64,000 bases of DNA, taken from positions 1 through 64,000 of the forward strand of contig JAJFII010000069.1 of the NCBI GenBank assembly GCA_021775095.1, written 5' to 3'. Under the pieces are notes generated by a model that was given only the letters and a program-made list of their open reading frames with translations, was not told where the DNA came from and ran no database searches. Within the stretch, counting starts at the first letter, position 1, and every line of letters starts with the position of its first letter. The DNA comes from Rhodospirillales bacterium. GTDB taxonomy: Bacteria > Pseudomonadota > Alphaproteobacteria > Rhodospirillales > Casp-alpha2. This document shows positions 45,369 through 53,988 of the stretch, one piece after another. A program made the translations under genes and the position numbers.

Positions 45369-46565
45369 ATGACAATACAACTTCCTCTGGATGGCGTGCG
45401 GGTGCTGGCGGTCGAACAATATGGCGCCGGACCCTTTGGTACCTTGTTCCTGGCGGACCAGGGCGCAGAAGCGATCAAGATCGAAAACCCCAACAGCGGC
45501 GGCGATTTTGCCCGCGACGTGGGACCGTATTTTTTCACCGCCGAAGATTCGGAATTTTTCCATGCCTACAACCGCAACAAAAAAAGCCTGACGCTTGATT
45601 TAAGCACGTCAGACGGTAGGGCGGTGTTTCATGATCTGGTCAAATCCGCAGATGCCGTCGCCTCGAACCTGCGCGGTGATGTGCCGGACAAACTGGGCCT
45701 AACTTACCAAGCGCTGGGCAAATTAAACCCGACGATCGTCTGCGCCCATTTATCGGCCTATGGCCGGACCGGACGGCGCGCCGCCTGGCCAGGGTTTGAC
45801 TATTTGATGCAGGCGGAAGCGGGATATTTTGCCCTGACCGGTGAGCCGGGTAATCCGCCGACCCGCATGGGCCTGTCGGTGGTCGATCAAATGACCGGAC
45901 TGGCTCTGGCCTATGCGGTTCTGGCTGGGGTCACCGGCGCGCGGGCAACCGAGATCGGCCGCGACATGGATGTCAGTTTGTTTGATATCGCGACGTGCAA
46001 TCTGGCTTATCCAGCGATCTGGTATTTGAACGAAGGCCATGAACAAACCCGTACCGAAAGATCGGCCCATCCGGTTCTGACCCCCTGTCAGCTCTACAAA
46101 ACGGCTGATGGCTGGATCTATATCATGTGTAACAAAGAAAAATTCTGGCCCGTCTTGTGCGACGTTTTGGGGCGCGACGCGTGGGCCTGTGATCCGCGGT
46201 TTCTGAGATTTAAGGATCGCCTGCACCACCGCGCTGTGATCCAGGAAATGCTGGACGAGGTCCTGTCCGCTCAATCCACGTCGCTGTGGATGGACCGCTT
46301 CGCCGGAGTTGTTCCGGCCTCGGCCCTCAACAGCCTGTCGGAAGCTCTGGACAACCCGTTTATGGCGGAAGAAGGGCGCATTCAGGAAGTTGACCTGCCG
46401 GGCCATGGCACCTATCGCATGTTAAATTCGCCCATTCGAAGTGGCGGCGCCGAAACGCCAGCCCGGCCGGCACCGAAACTGGGTGCCGATACCGATGACC
46501 TGCTGGCTGAATTGGGATATGATCCGGCCCGCATAAAACAACTACGGTCCAACGGAACCGTCTAA
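45369..46565 (+). CDS. CaiB/BaiF family CoA transferase
   Basis: A 398-aa family III CoA transferase. Characteristic segments are LDGVRVLAVEQYGAGPF, FFHAYNRNKKSLTLDLST and the catalytic Asp173 in VVDQMTG. It transfers CoA, usually from succinyl-CoA, to a carboxylic acid. The start at 45369 is preferred over a longer frame that runs into the dehydrogenase gene. Confidence 0.92.
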   Translation: MTIQLPLDGVRVLAVEQYGAGPFGTLFLADQGAEAIKIENPNSGGDFARDVGPYFFTAEDSEFFHAYNRNKKSLTLDLSTSDGRAVFHDLVKSADAVASNLRGDVPDKLGLTYQALGKLNPTIVCAHLSAYGRTGRRAAWPGFDYLMQAEAGYFALTGEPGNPPTRMGLSVVDQMTGLALAYAVLAGVTGARATEIGRDMDVSLFDIATCNLAYPAIWYLNEGHEQTRTERSAHPVLTPCQLYKTADGWIYIMCNKEKFWPVLCDVLGRDAWACDPRFLRFKDRLHHRAVIQEMLDEVLSAQSTSLWMDRFAGVVPASALNSLSEALDNPFMAEEGRIQEVDLPGHGTYRMLNSPIRSGGAETPARPAPKLGADTDDLLAELGYDPARIKQLRSNGTV

Positions 46566-46580
46566 AGGAGAATTAAGGCC

Positions 46581-47174
46581 ATGCAACATAACGACCAACG
46601 GGCGTTGGAAGTCAAAAGAACCATCAAAAAAATTCGGGAAACGGAACAATCTGGGGGCGTCACCCGCCAGTCGCTGGACGAAATCAAAGGCCATTTAATC
46701 GAACTGGCAACCCGAGACGGGTTGTTCCCGTTGTCCGATTTCCCTCTGGACCCAGAAACCGACGGCAATGGCGTTATTTATCGATTGTCGGAAGACGACG
46801 ATCATCGATTTGCCCTGTACGCATCGGTTGGTATGCCGGGAAAGGGTGTGCGACCGCACAATCACACCACCTGGGCGGTTATTGTCGGGATCGCCGGTGA
46901 TGAGCTCAATCGGTTTTACGAGCGAACCGACGACGGCACGGTTGCCGGTAAGGGTTGCTTAAGACAGTTCAAAGAAGAGGCCGTGCGATACGGAACCGGG
47001 GTTGCGTTTTTACCGGACGATATTCATTCCATTCACGTTGAAGGCGAGGAAAAAACCGTTCATCTGCATATGTACGGCCTGGCCCTGGAGCAATTGCATG
47101 AGCGGGTGATGTATGATCAGGAAATGGGCACCTACAAAGTGTTTCCGGCCAGCCAGAACATCAAGGCCCTGTAG
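46581..47174 (+). CDS. Cysteine dioxygenase-like cupin (thiol dioxygenase family)
   Basis: A 197-aa cupin of the cysteine dioxygenase type. The iron triad is visible as His93 and His95 in RPHNHTTW and His149 in LPDDIHSIHVEG. Family members convert cysteine, 3-mercaptopropionate or other thiols to sulfinates. The C-terminal HLHMYGLALEQL is also typical. It is directly followed, with no gap, by the rhodanese-repeat gene, and sits inside an acyl-CoA operon. A mercapto-carboxylate is a likely substrate; that is inference. Confidence 0.86.
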   Translation: MQHNDQRALEVKRTIKKIRETEQSGGVTRQSLDEIKGHLIELATRDGLFPLSDFPLDPETDGNGVIYRLSEDDDHRFALYASVGMPGKGVRPHNHTTWAVIVGIAGDELNRFYERTDDGTVAGKGCLRQFKEEAVRYGTGVAFLPDDIHSIHVEGEEKTVHLHMYGLALEQLHERVMYDQEMGTYKVFPASQNIKAL

Positions 47175-48776
47175 ATGAACAGACCCCCCCTGTCCGCCGA
47201 CGAAGTGCGCCGGTTGATTGTTGGCCGCGACGAACTGGCTCTCATCGATTTGCGCGAAGGCGGTATTTTTGCGCAAAACCATTTGTTGTTTGCCATCAAT
47301 TGCCCGTTGAGCCGACTTGAGCTGTATGTGGAAACCCTGGTCCCCAGAAAAGATGTGCGGGTGGTCCTGTGTGCCAGTGTTGAAGACGATCACCTGTGCC
47401 GGTTGGGGGCGCGTCGAATGGCTGACATGGGGTACAGCGACATATCGGTCTTCGACGGCGGCATCACCGCCTGGCAGGCCGCCGGCTACGAGTTGTTTTC
47501 CGGCGTCCATGTGCCGAGCAAAGCGTTTGGTGAATTTGTCGAAACCACCTATGGAACGCCGCATATTCAAGCCGCCGATCTGCAAAAGCTGCAAGATGCC
47601 GGCGCGGACTTTGTGATCCTCGACAGTCGCCCCTTTAAGGAATATCACGCGATGAATATTCCGGGCGGAATTGATGTGCCGGGAGCCGAGCTGGTTTATC
47701 GCATTCACGATTTGGCACCGGATCCGAAAACCCGTGTGATTGTTAATTGCGCCGGGCGTACCCGCAGCATTATCGGTGCCCAGTCTTTGATCAATGCGGG
47801 TGTTGCCAATCCGGTTATGGCCTTCGAAAACGGAACCATGGGCTGGCATTTGGCCGGCCTGAAATTGGAGCGCGGGCAAACCCGACGTTATCATAGGCAA
47901 TCGGCCGGTGCCCACGAGATCGCTGTGCAGCGGGCGGCAGGTGTGCGGGCGCGCTTTGGTGTGCGTACGATTGACGAAACGACGGCCCAGGAGTGGCAGA
48001 CAGATGGGGCGCGGACAACTTTTTATCTGGACGTTCGCGACCCGGGCGAATATGCCGAGAGCCATTGGCCGGGCGCTAAATCTGCACCGGGCGGTCAACT
48101 GGTGCAGGCGACCGACCATTATGTCGGGGTTCGGCGGTCCCGTCTGGTGTTGATCGACACCGACGGGGTACGCGCAACCCTGAGCGCGTCCTGGCTCATC
48201 CAGATGGGCTGGGATGACGTATATATCATGGCCAACGCCGAGGCTTCGTTCCTGCCGCCCCCCGCCGAACAAGGATGGCCCACGCCCGATGCGGTGAAGG
48301 CCCATTTGATTACGGCCTCCGAACTCACCGGGGCCCTTATGGATAACAGCGCCGTTGTTGTCGATTTGGCGACCAGCCTGCAGTACCGGGACGATGGACA
48401 TATACCGGGCAGTTGCTTTGCCATCCGTTCTGGCATGCCCGAAAACCTCAAACATTTGCCCGACGGACGGCTGCTGGTCCTGACATCGCCCGATGGTACG
48501 TTCGCCGAACGGGTGCGCGACGAAGCAGTTTTGTCGGGCCGTGACGTCAAGGTATTGGACGGCGGAACCCAAGCCTGGACCGATGCCGGCAATGCCCTTG
48601 AATATGGATTTACCCATATGATCGATGGACCCATCGATCTTTGGTACAAACCCTATGAATTTGATGACGATGACAAAAACATTGAACAGGCCATGCAACA
48701 GTATTTAACCTGGGAAGTTGACTTGGTTGATCAAATCGCACGAGATGGTACAACCGAGTTTCGGGTTTTTAATTAA
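47175..48776 (+). CDS. Four-domain rhodanese-type sulfurtransferase
   Basis: A 533-aa protein of four rhodanese-like domains in tandem (about residues 6-106, 128-232, 262-355, 378-475). Domain 1 has Cys66 in the active loop (LCASVED). Domain 2 has Cys192 in NCAGRTRS, a full catalytic loop. Domain 3 has LIDTDGVRA and domain 4 has LTSPDGTFA, with Asp and Ser/Thr instead of Cys, so these two are probably inactive. Each domain ends with a VFDGG, AFENG or LDGG turn. It begins one base after the dioxygenase stop codon. It probably handles sulfane or sulfinate sulfur from the dioxygenase substrate. Confidence 0.9.
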   Translation: MNRPPLSADEVRRLIVGRDELALIDLREGGIFAQNHLLFAINCPLSRLELYVETLVPRKDVRVVLCASVEDDHLCRLGARRMADMGYSDISVFDGGITAWQAAGYELFSGVHVPSKAFGEFVETTYGTPHIQAADLQKLQDAGADFVILDSRPFKEYHAMNIPGGIDVPGAELVYRIHDLAPDPKTRVIVNCAGRTRSIIGAQSLINAGVANPVMAFENGTMGWHLAGLKLERGQTRRYHRQSAGAHEIAVQRAAGVRARFGVRTIDETTAQEWQTDGARTTFYLDVRDPGEYAESHWPGAKSAPGGQLVQATDHYVGVRRSRLVLIDTDGVRATLSASWLIQMGWDDVYIMANAEASFLPPPAEQGWPTPDAVKAHLITASELTGALMDNSAVVVDLATSLQYRDDGHIPGSCFAIRSGMPENLKHLPDGRLLVLTSPDGTFAERVRDEAVLSGRDVKVLDGGTQAWTDAGNALEYGFTHMIDGPIDLWYKPYEFDDDDKNIEQAMQQYLTWEVDLVDQIARDGTTEFRVFN

Positions 48777-48810
48777 CGCGCCACAATCAAAAGAACTCCC
48801 AAAGGACAAC

Positions 48811-49872
48811 ATGAAAATACTAATTCTGCCGGGCGATGACATCGGCCCCGAAATCATGAAACCCACCCAAAAAGCGTTGATAAAGCTGAATGACAAATTT
48901 GCCCTGGGCATGGAGTTCGAAGAAAAAACCATAGGCTTCAAGGCGCTGGAAACGGAAGGAACGACGCTGCCGGACCATGTGCTGGAAAGTGCTAAAAGCG
49001 CCGACGGCGTGGTGCTGGGACCCATTGGCACCTTCAAATACCCGCCTCAGGAAGCCGGCGGCATTAACATATCTGCCGCCCTTCGCATGTCGCTCGATCT
49101 TTATGCAAACATTCGCCCCAGTTTCACTCGACCGGGTGTTGCGTCCGTCGCCAGCCAAATGGATCTGGTCATCGTGCGCGAAAATACCGAGGGGTTTTAT
49201 GCCGACCGGACGATGTTTGCCGGCACCGGTGAGTTCATGCCGACGGAAGATCTGGCCATGAGCCTGCGCAAAATCACCCGGCAGGGATCGCGACGCATTG
49301 CCGTCGCCGCCTTTGATCTGGCCCGCACGCGACGCAAAAAAGTTACCATTGTACATAAAGCCAATGTTCTCAAGGTGACCGACGGGTTGTTTTTGTCGGT
49401 CGCCCGTGAAGTTGCCAATGATTATCCGGATGTGGCCGTCGATGACGTCATTGTTGATGCCATGGCTGCCCTGTTAATTCGCCGGCCGGAGAGTTTCGAT
49501 GTGATTGTCGCGACCAATATGTTTGGCGACATTCTTTCCGATGAAGCCGCAGAACTTTCCGGTGGGTTGGGATTGGGCGGGTCGATAAACGCCAGCGCCG
49601 AGCGGGCCATTGCCCAGGCGGCGCATGGTTCAGCGCCGGATATCGCCGGGCAGGGCATTGCCAATCCAGCGGCGTTAATGAGTTCTGCCGCCATGTTGAT
49701 GGGTTGGCTGGCGCAAAAAAACGGCAGCAATGCCCTTGCGCAAGCTTCCGAGTCGTTTGTTCAGGCGATCGACACGGCTTTGGCCAACCCCGCCAACCAG
49801 ACACCGGATTTGGGTGGTGCCGGATCGACGGAAAGTTTCGGCGATGCAGTCGTCGCCGAGATAAATAGATAA
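48811..49872 (+). CDS. Isocitrate/isopropylmalate dehydrogenase family protein
   Basis: A 353-aa beta-decarboxylating dehydrogenase. Features are ILPGDDIGPEI at the N-terminus, substrate-binding LDLYANIRP (about residues 95-103), RENTEGFYAD, catalytic Lys in HKANVLKVTDGLF and the C-terminal HGSAPDIAGQGIANPAA. It could act on isopropylmalate, tartrate or a related 2-hydroxyacid. The start at 48811 has AAAGGA upstream; the open frame reaches back to 48718 within the rhodanese gene. Confidence 0.9.
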   Translation: MKILILPGDDIGPEIMKPTQKALIKLNDKFALGMEFEEKTIGFKALETEGTTLPDHVLESAKSADGVVLGPIGTFKYPPQEAGGINISAALRMSLDLYANIRPSFTRPGVASVASQMDLVIVRENTEGFYADRTMFAGTGEFMPTEDLAMSLRKITRQGSRRIAVAAFDLARTRRKKVTIVHKANVLKVTDGLFLSVAREVANDYPDVAVDDVIVDAMAALLIRRPESFDVIVATNMFGDILSDEAAELSGGLGLGGSINASAERAIAQAAHGSAPDIAGQGIANPAALMSSAAMLMGWLAQKNGSNALAQASESFVQAIDTALANPANQTPDLGGAGSTESFGDAVVAEINR

Positions 49873-49885
49873 GGAGAGACGACCA

Positions 49886-51064
49886 ATGACATTTCGTGCG
49901 GGTTGGAATTTTTTAATGACACCGGGTCCGACAAATATCCCGGAACGGGTGTTGCGCGCCATGGCCCGCCCGGCGTTGGAATATGCGGGCCCGGATTTCC
50001 TCGAGTTGTCGGTCGGTGTACATGAAGATCTGAAGGAGATTTTTCAAACGACTGCGGAAGTCTTTATTTATGCGGCCAATGGCCACGGGGCCTGGGAAGC
50101 GGCTTTGTCCAATACCCTGTCGCCGGGTGACACGGTGCTTGTTCCTGACACCGGTCAGTTTTCAAATTCCTGGTCTATGATGGCGGAGTCCTTAGGCATC
50201 AAAAGTCAGTATATGGCGTCGGATTGGCGTCACGGTATTGATCCGGAAATCGTTGAACAGGCCTTGCGGGACGACAAAGACCACAAAATTAAGGCCGTGC
50301 TCATGGTTCACACCGATACGGCAACTTCTATTACCAGTGATGTGCCGGCCGTCCGCAAAGCCATCGACGCGGCCAATCATCCGGCGCTGTTTATGGTGGA
50401 TACCATCGCCTCATTGGTAACAACGCCATATCGTATGGACGACTGGGGGGTCGATGTGACCATTGCCGCCTGCCAAAAGGGCCTGATGGTCGCGCCGGGC
50501 ATCAGTTTTACGGCGGCCAACGATAAAGCCCGCGAAATTGGTAAATCGTCGACGATGCCACGCAATTACTGGAACTGGCAAACCCGGCGCGGCGCAATCC
50601 ATTACTCCTGGTATTGTGGCACCGGCCCGGTCAATTCAATATTCGGAATTCGCGAAGCCATGGACATGATTTTCGAAGAAACCCTGGACGGCGCGCAGGC
50701 CCGCCATCAACGGCTTGCCGTTGCGGTTCGCGCCGCCGTTGCGGTTTGGGGTTCTGCAGGCGGATTCGAGCTCAACGCCAAAGTCGAACACCAGCGGGCC
50801 AACGGCGTAACAACCATATTAATTGATGAGCATATCAACGTGGCTGACCTGCACACCTTGTGTCGGGACCGGTTTAATGTGTCTCTCGGGTATGGCCTTG
50901 GTAAATTAAAAGGCAAGAGTTTTCGTATTGGCCATATGGGACATGTCAACGAACCCATGGTGTTGGGGACCCTGGGCTCAATTGAAGCGGCCTTTACGAT
51001 GCTTGATATCAAACACGCCAAAGGCGGAGCACAAGCGGCCATTGAAAGCCTGGCGCGTGGTTAG
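49886..51064 (+). CDS. Class V aminotransferase, alanine/serine-glyoxylate type
   Basis: A 392-aa PLP-dependent aminotransferase. Lys198 in AACQKGLMVAPGISF binds PLP, and Asp172 in MVDTIASL contacts the ring nitrogen. The N-terminal MTPGPTNIPERVLRAM is typical of serine/alanine-glyoxylate aminotransferases. An AGGAGA site precedes the start. It probably removes the amino group of an intermediate from the upstream amidohydrolase. Confidence 0.91.
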   Translation: MTFRAGWNFLMTPGPTNIPERVLRAMARPALEYAGPDFLELSVGVHEDLKEIFQTTAEVFIYAANGHGAWEAALSNTLSPGDTVLVPDTGQFSNSWSMMAESLGIKSQYMASDWRHGIDPEIVEQALRDDKDHKIKAVLMVHTDTATSITSDVPAVRKAIDAANHPALFMVDTIASLVTTPYRMDDWGVDVTIAACQKGLMVAPGISFTAANDKAREIGKSSTMPRNYWNWQTRRGAIHYSWYCGTGPVNSIFGIREAMDMIFEETLDGAQARHQRLAVAVRAAVAVWGSAGGFELNAKVEHQRANGVTTILIDEHINVADLHTLCRDRFNVSLGYGLGKLKGKSFRIGHMGHVNEPMVLGTLGSIEAAFTMLDIKHAKGGAQAAIESLARG

Positions 51065-51120
51065 GATACGGTCCACCTCTTTCACAATTGCACTGTCTGA
51101 AAAAAAAAGGATTTCGTCCC

Positions 51121-51783
51121 ATGCCTATTCAACGTTACCGAGCCGAATTTGAAACGATGTCACAGGAAACTCTTGATGCCTGGCGCCGGATTCCACCGGC
51201 CATTGTTGGCGATTGTATGAACCGGGCAAACCTTATGGCCGGCGCGGTAAAGCCGGTTCGATCGGGTACCGTATTGGTCGGACAGGCACGAACCGTGCAA
51301 TGTATGGTTGGCGACAATTCAGCCCTCCATGTGGCGACGAAATTATTGGCACCAGGCGAGGTTATCATAGCGGCAGCGGGTGGGTATATGGACACGGCTG
51401 TTTGGGGCGGCATCATGACCCGCGCCGCCATGGCGCGGAAGATCGCTGGTATTGTTGTCGATGGCGCGATCCGAGATATTGCAGAAATTAGGGAGTTAGG
51501 CTTTGCCTGCTACTCGCGGGGTGCCGTTCCCGCCGGCCCGCACAAGGGGTTCGGCGGTGTTATTGACGGTCCGGTGTCTTGCGCCGGAAGCCCCGTTCAT
51601 CCAGGTGATTTAATCATCGGAGATGATGATGGTATTGCCGTCGTACCCCTGGCGCGTCAGGCCGAACTGTTAGCGGCGTCGCAGGTCAAACTCGCAGAGG
51701 AAGAAAAAACCAACGCTGCGACGGCGCTCGGCACATTGCCGGCAGATGCCCTGGGGTTCGCTGAACCTGATTGGATCGATTAA
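51121..51783 (+). CDS. RraA/4-hydroxy-4-methyl-2-oxoglutarate aldolase family protein
   Basis: A 220-aa protein of the RraA-like fold. The class II aldolase motif residues are seen in GGYMDTAVWG (Asp) and VVDGAIRD (Arg-Asp). Both RNase E inhibition (RraA) and pyruvate aldolase activity occur in this fold; the catabolic neighbourhood favours the aldolase. It is the last gene of the plus-strand operon. The chosen ATG at 51121 has AAGGA upstream. Confidence 0.86.
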   Translation: MPIQRYRAEFETMSQETLDAWRRIPPAIVGDCMNRANLMAGAVKPVRSGTVLVGQARTVQCMVGDNSALHVATKLLAPGEVIIAAAGGYMDTAVWGGIMTRAAMARKIAGIVVDGAIRDIAEIRELGFACYSRGAVPAGPHKGFGGVIDGPVSCAGSPVHPGDLIIGDDDGIAVVPLARQAELLAASQVKLAEEEKTNAATALGTLPADALGFAEPDWID

Positions 51784-51825
51784 TCCTGCAGGAGAGCCGT
51801 CAACCCATTCAGGCATTGCGACGGG

Positions 51826-52620
51826 TTAGCGTCCCTTAAAGTGTGGTTTGCGCTTTTCCATAAAGGCCTTGCGACCTTCCTGATAATCGTCACTGGCAAA
51901 ACAGGCGTCGACGACCTGGTCACACAGGGCATCGTCGCGTTCCGCCTGGTCTTTTATGATTTCGTTGATGACAACCCGAGCCGCCGATACGGTCATTGGC
52001 GCGTTACCGGCAATGGTATGGGTGTAATCATCAACATAACCATCAAGTGCTGTGCGGGGCAGAACCCGATTAACCAGGCCCATGTTATAAGCTTCGCCTG
52101 AGGTGAATTGGCGCGCCGTATAAAAAATGTCCTTAGCATAGGAAGGTCCAACCACATCAACCAGGCGTTTCAGGCCGTCGGCCCGATAACCCAAACCCAA
52201 TTTTGCGGCGGGCACGGCAAATGTCGCCTGTTCGTTGGCGATGCGAATATCGCAGCACATGGCAAGCCCAAGCCCGCCGCCAATGCAAAAACCTTCGATC
52301 TTGGCGATGGTTGGTTTTGCTGCCGTCGCCAGCAGTTTTGACGAACGGTCAGTTGTTGCATTGTAAAGGGCGACGGCATCTTCCGACGACCTTTTTTCAG
52401 CGAATTGTGAAATATCGGCCCCGGCACAAAAGGCCTTGCCGCCTTTTCCCGACAGTACGATCACACGGACATCTGCGTCGTTGTTAAAATCTTCGATGAC
52501 AGTTCCCAACCCTTCCCACATTTCAAAGGTCATGGCGTTGCGCCGGGCTTGATTGTCAAAGGTTAGGGAGCCGACGCCATTTTCTTTGCTAACAATGAGC
52601 TGATCGGTGATGTTTTTCAT
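51826..52620 (-). CDS. Enoyl-CoA hydratase/isomerase family protein
   Basis: A 264-aa crotonase: LTFDNQARRNAMTFEMWEGLG, the oxyanion block KAFCAGADISQF, and IEGFCIGGGLGLAMCCDIRIA. The C-terminal EGRKAFMEKRKPHFKGR is conventional. I take ATG 52620, with AAAGG upstream, because residues before it do not match the family. It is convergent with the RraA gene and divergent from the MFS transporter gene. Confidence 0.89.
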   Translation of the reverse strand: MKNITDQLIVSKENGVGSLTFDNQARRNAMTFEMWEGLGTVIEDFNNDADVRVIVLSGKGGKAFCAGADISQFAEKRSSEDAVALYNATTDRSSKLLATAAKPTIAKIEGFCIGGGLGLAMCCDIRIANEQATFAVPAAKLGLGYRADGLKRLVDVVGPSYAKDIFYTARQFTSGEAYNMGLVNRVLPRTALDGYVDDYTHTIAGNAPMTVSAARVVINEIIKDQAERDDALCDQVVDACFASDDYQEGRKAFMEKRKPHFKGR

Positions 52621-52756
52621 AGTCAAATGCCTTTGCTGGTAATTCTCGACCGGCATAGTGGCGGTTCGTGGGCCAAGGCGCAATGCCTTATCAACACTTT
52701 TAAAGGTCATATGCAGACTTGTTCCATCCGTTGCGCAGCGATAATCTGCGGTCATC

Positions 52757-53986
52757 ATGATTGCACGTATTGAACGATGGACGGGAATGCAAAGCCGCGA
52801 CCAGGGGCCAGCTTTTTTGGTGGCGCTGGGGCACTCCGCGACCCATTGGATTATTGGTACCTTTTATGTCCTGCTGCCCTTTATCAAAGAGGACCTGGGG
52901 TTAAGTTACGCCGAAACTGGCGGTCTGATCACGCTCTTTCACGCCTCGTCTTTTGTCGCAAATGCCGGCAGCGGGCTGGCCGTTGATGTCACGGGACGCC
53001 GGGTTTTATTGCAGTTTTTAGCCTTGGTCATTGGTGCGGCAGCGCTGGCGGCGACCAGTGTGTTTGCTAATCTTTTCTGGCTTTACGGGGTAATTGTCAT
53101 CGTTGGTATTACCAACAATCTGTGGCATCCGGCGGCGATTTCCTATTTATCCAACCGATTTCCAACGAGCCGCGGTTACGCCTTGTCTGTGCATGCCCTG
53201 GGGGCCAGTTTTGGTGATACCCTGGCACCGCTCGCCGCTGGCGCTTTGCTGGTCTGGATGGGCTGGTCCAGTGTCGCCTCGACCCACGCGTTACCGGTGT
53301 TAGCGGTTGCTGCGGCAATTCTGGTGCTGCTCGGCCCCGGGGAAAAATCTGCAGCAACTAAACCGCACGCCAAAATTAATCGCCAGGACTATTGGTTGGG
53401 TCTGAAAAAGATGCTCAAGGACCGTGCTGTATTGGGTGTCGCGGGGATGGCCGGGTTGCGGTCCATGACGCAAAATGGGTTGTTGGTTTTCCTGCCCCTG
53501 TATCTGGCAAACTTTTTGAACGTTGGTCCGTTTTTATTGGGTGTCGGTATGATGGCCATGCAGGCCTCTGGTCTCATTGCCGCGCCGATTGCCGGGGTCC
53601 TGTCTGACCGCCTGGGCCGCCGGTTAATTGTTTTGGCCGGATTAGGCGGTACCACCGTCGTCATATTCGTGATGCCGTCAATTGATCAGGTATATCTGTT
53701 CATTATCACGGTGGGAGTGCTCGGGTTTGTCTTATTTGCGGTTCGTCCGGTCATTCACAGTTGGATGATGGACCTGACACCCAAACAACTGGGCGGTAGC
53801 GCGACCAGCCTGTTGTTTGGTGTTCAGGCTGGCCTTTCCATGTCGGTGCCGGTGGTTGGTGGATTGATCGCCGACCAATGGGGGCTGCCGATTGTCTTCT
53901 ATATCCTGGCCTTATTTGGGATGGCGGCAACGGTTATGACCTTCCTGTTGCCTGACAGTCGTAGCGATCGGAACGAAAGCGCTTAA
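52757..53986 (+). CDS. MFS transporter
   Basis: A 409-aa 12-helix major facilitator. Helix 1 is HSATHWIIGTFYVLLPFI, and the loop 2-3 signature is GLAVDVTGRRVLLQ. Helices 5-6 and a second GVLSDRLGRRLIVL motif follow. The N-terminus resembles the fosmidomycin-resistance branch. It probably exports or imports a carboxylate linked to the acyl-CoA genes next to it; the next gene starts 2 bases after its stop. The start could also be ATG 52787. Confidence 0.89.
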   Translation: MIARIERWTGMQSRDQGPAFLVALGHSATHWIIGTFYVLLPFIKEDLGLSYAETGGLITLFHASSFVANAGSGLAVDVTGRRVLLQFLALVIGAAALAATSVFANLFWLYGVIVIVGITNNLWHPAAISYLSNRFPTSRGYALSVHALGASFGDTLAPLAAGALLVWMGWSSVASTHALPVLAVAAAILVLLGPGEKSAATKPHAKINRQDYWLGLKKMLKDRAVLGVAGMAGLRSMTQNGLLVFLPLYLANFLNVGPFLLGVGMMAMQASGLIAAPIAGVLSDRLGRRLIVLAGLGGTTVVIFVMPSIDQVYLFIITVGVLGFVLFAVRPVIHSWMMDLTPKQLGGSATSLLFGVQAGLSMSVPVVGGLIADQWGLPIVFYILALFGMAATVMTFLLPDSRSDRNESA

Positions 53987-53988
53987 CC

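Noticed and set aside
47010-48698. A 562-codon open frame on the minus strand opposite the rhodanese gene
   Set aside because: It mirrors a real high-G+C-third-position gene, has no signal, domain or ribosome site, and the plus-strand protein has clear domains.
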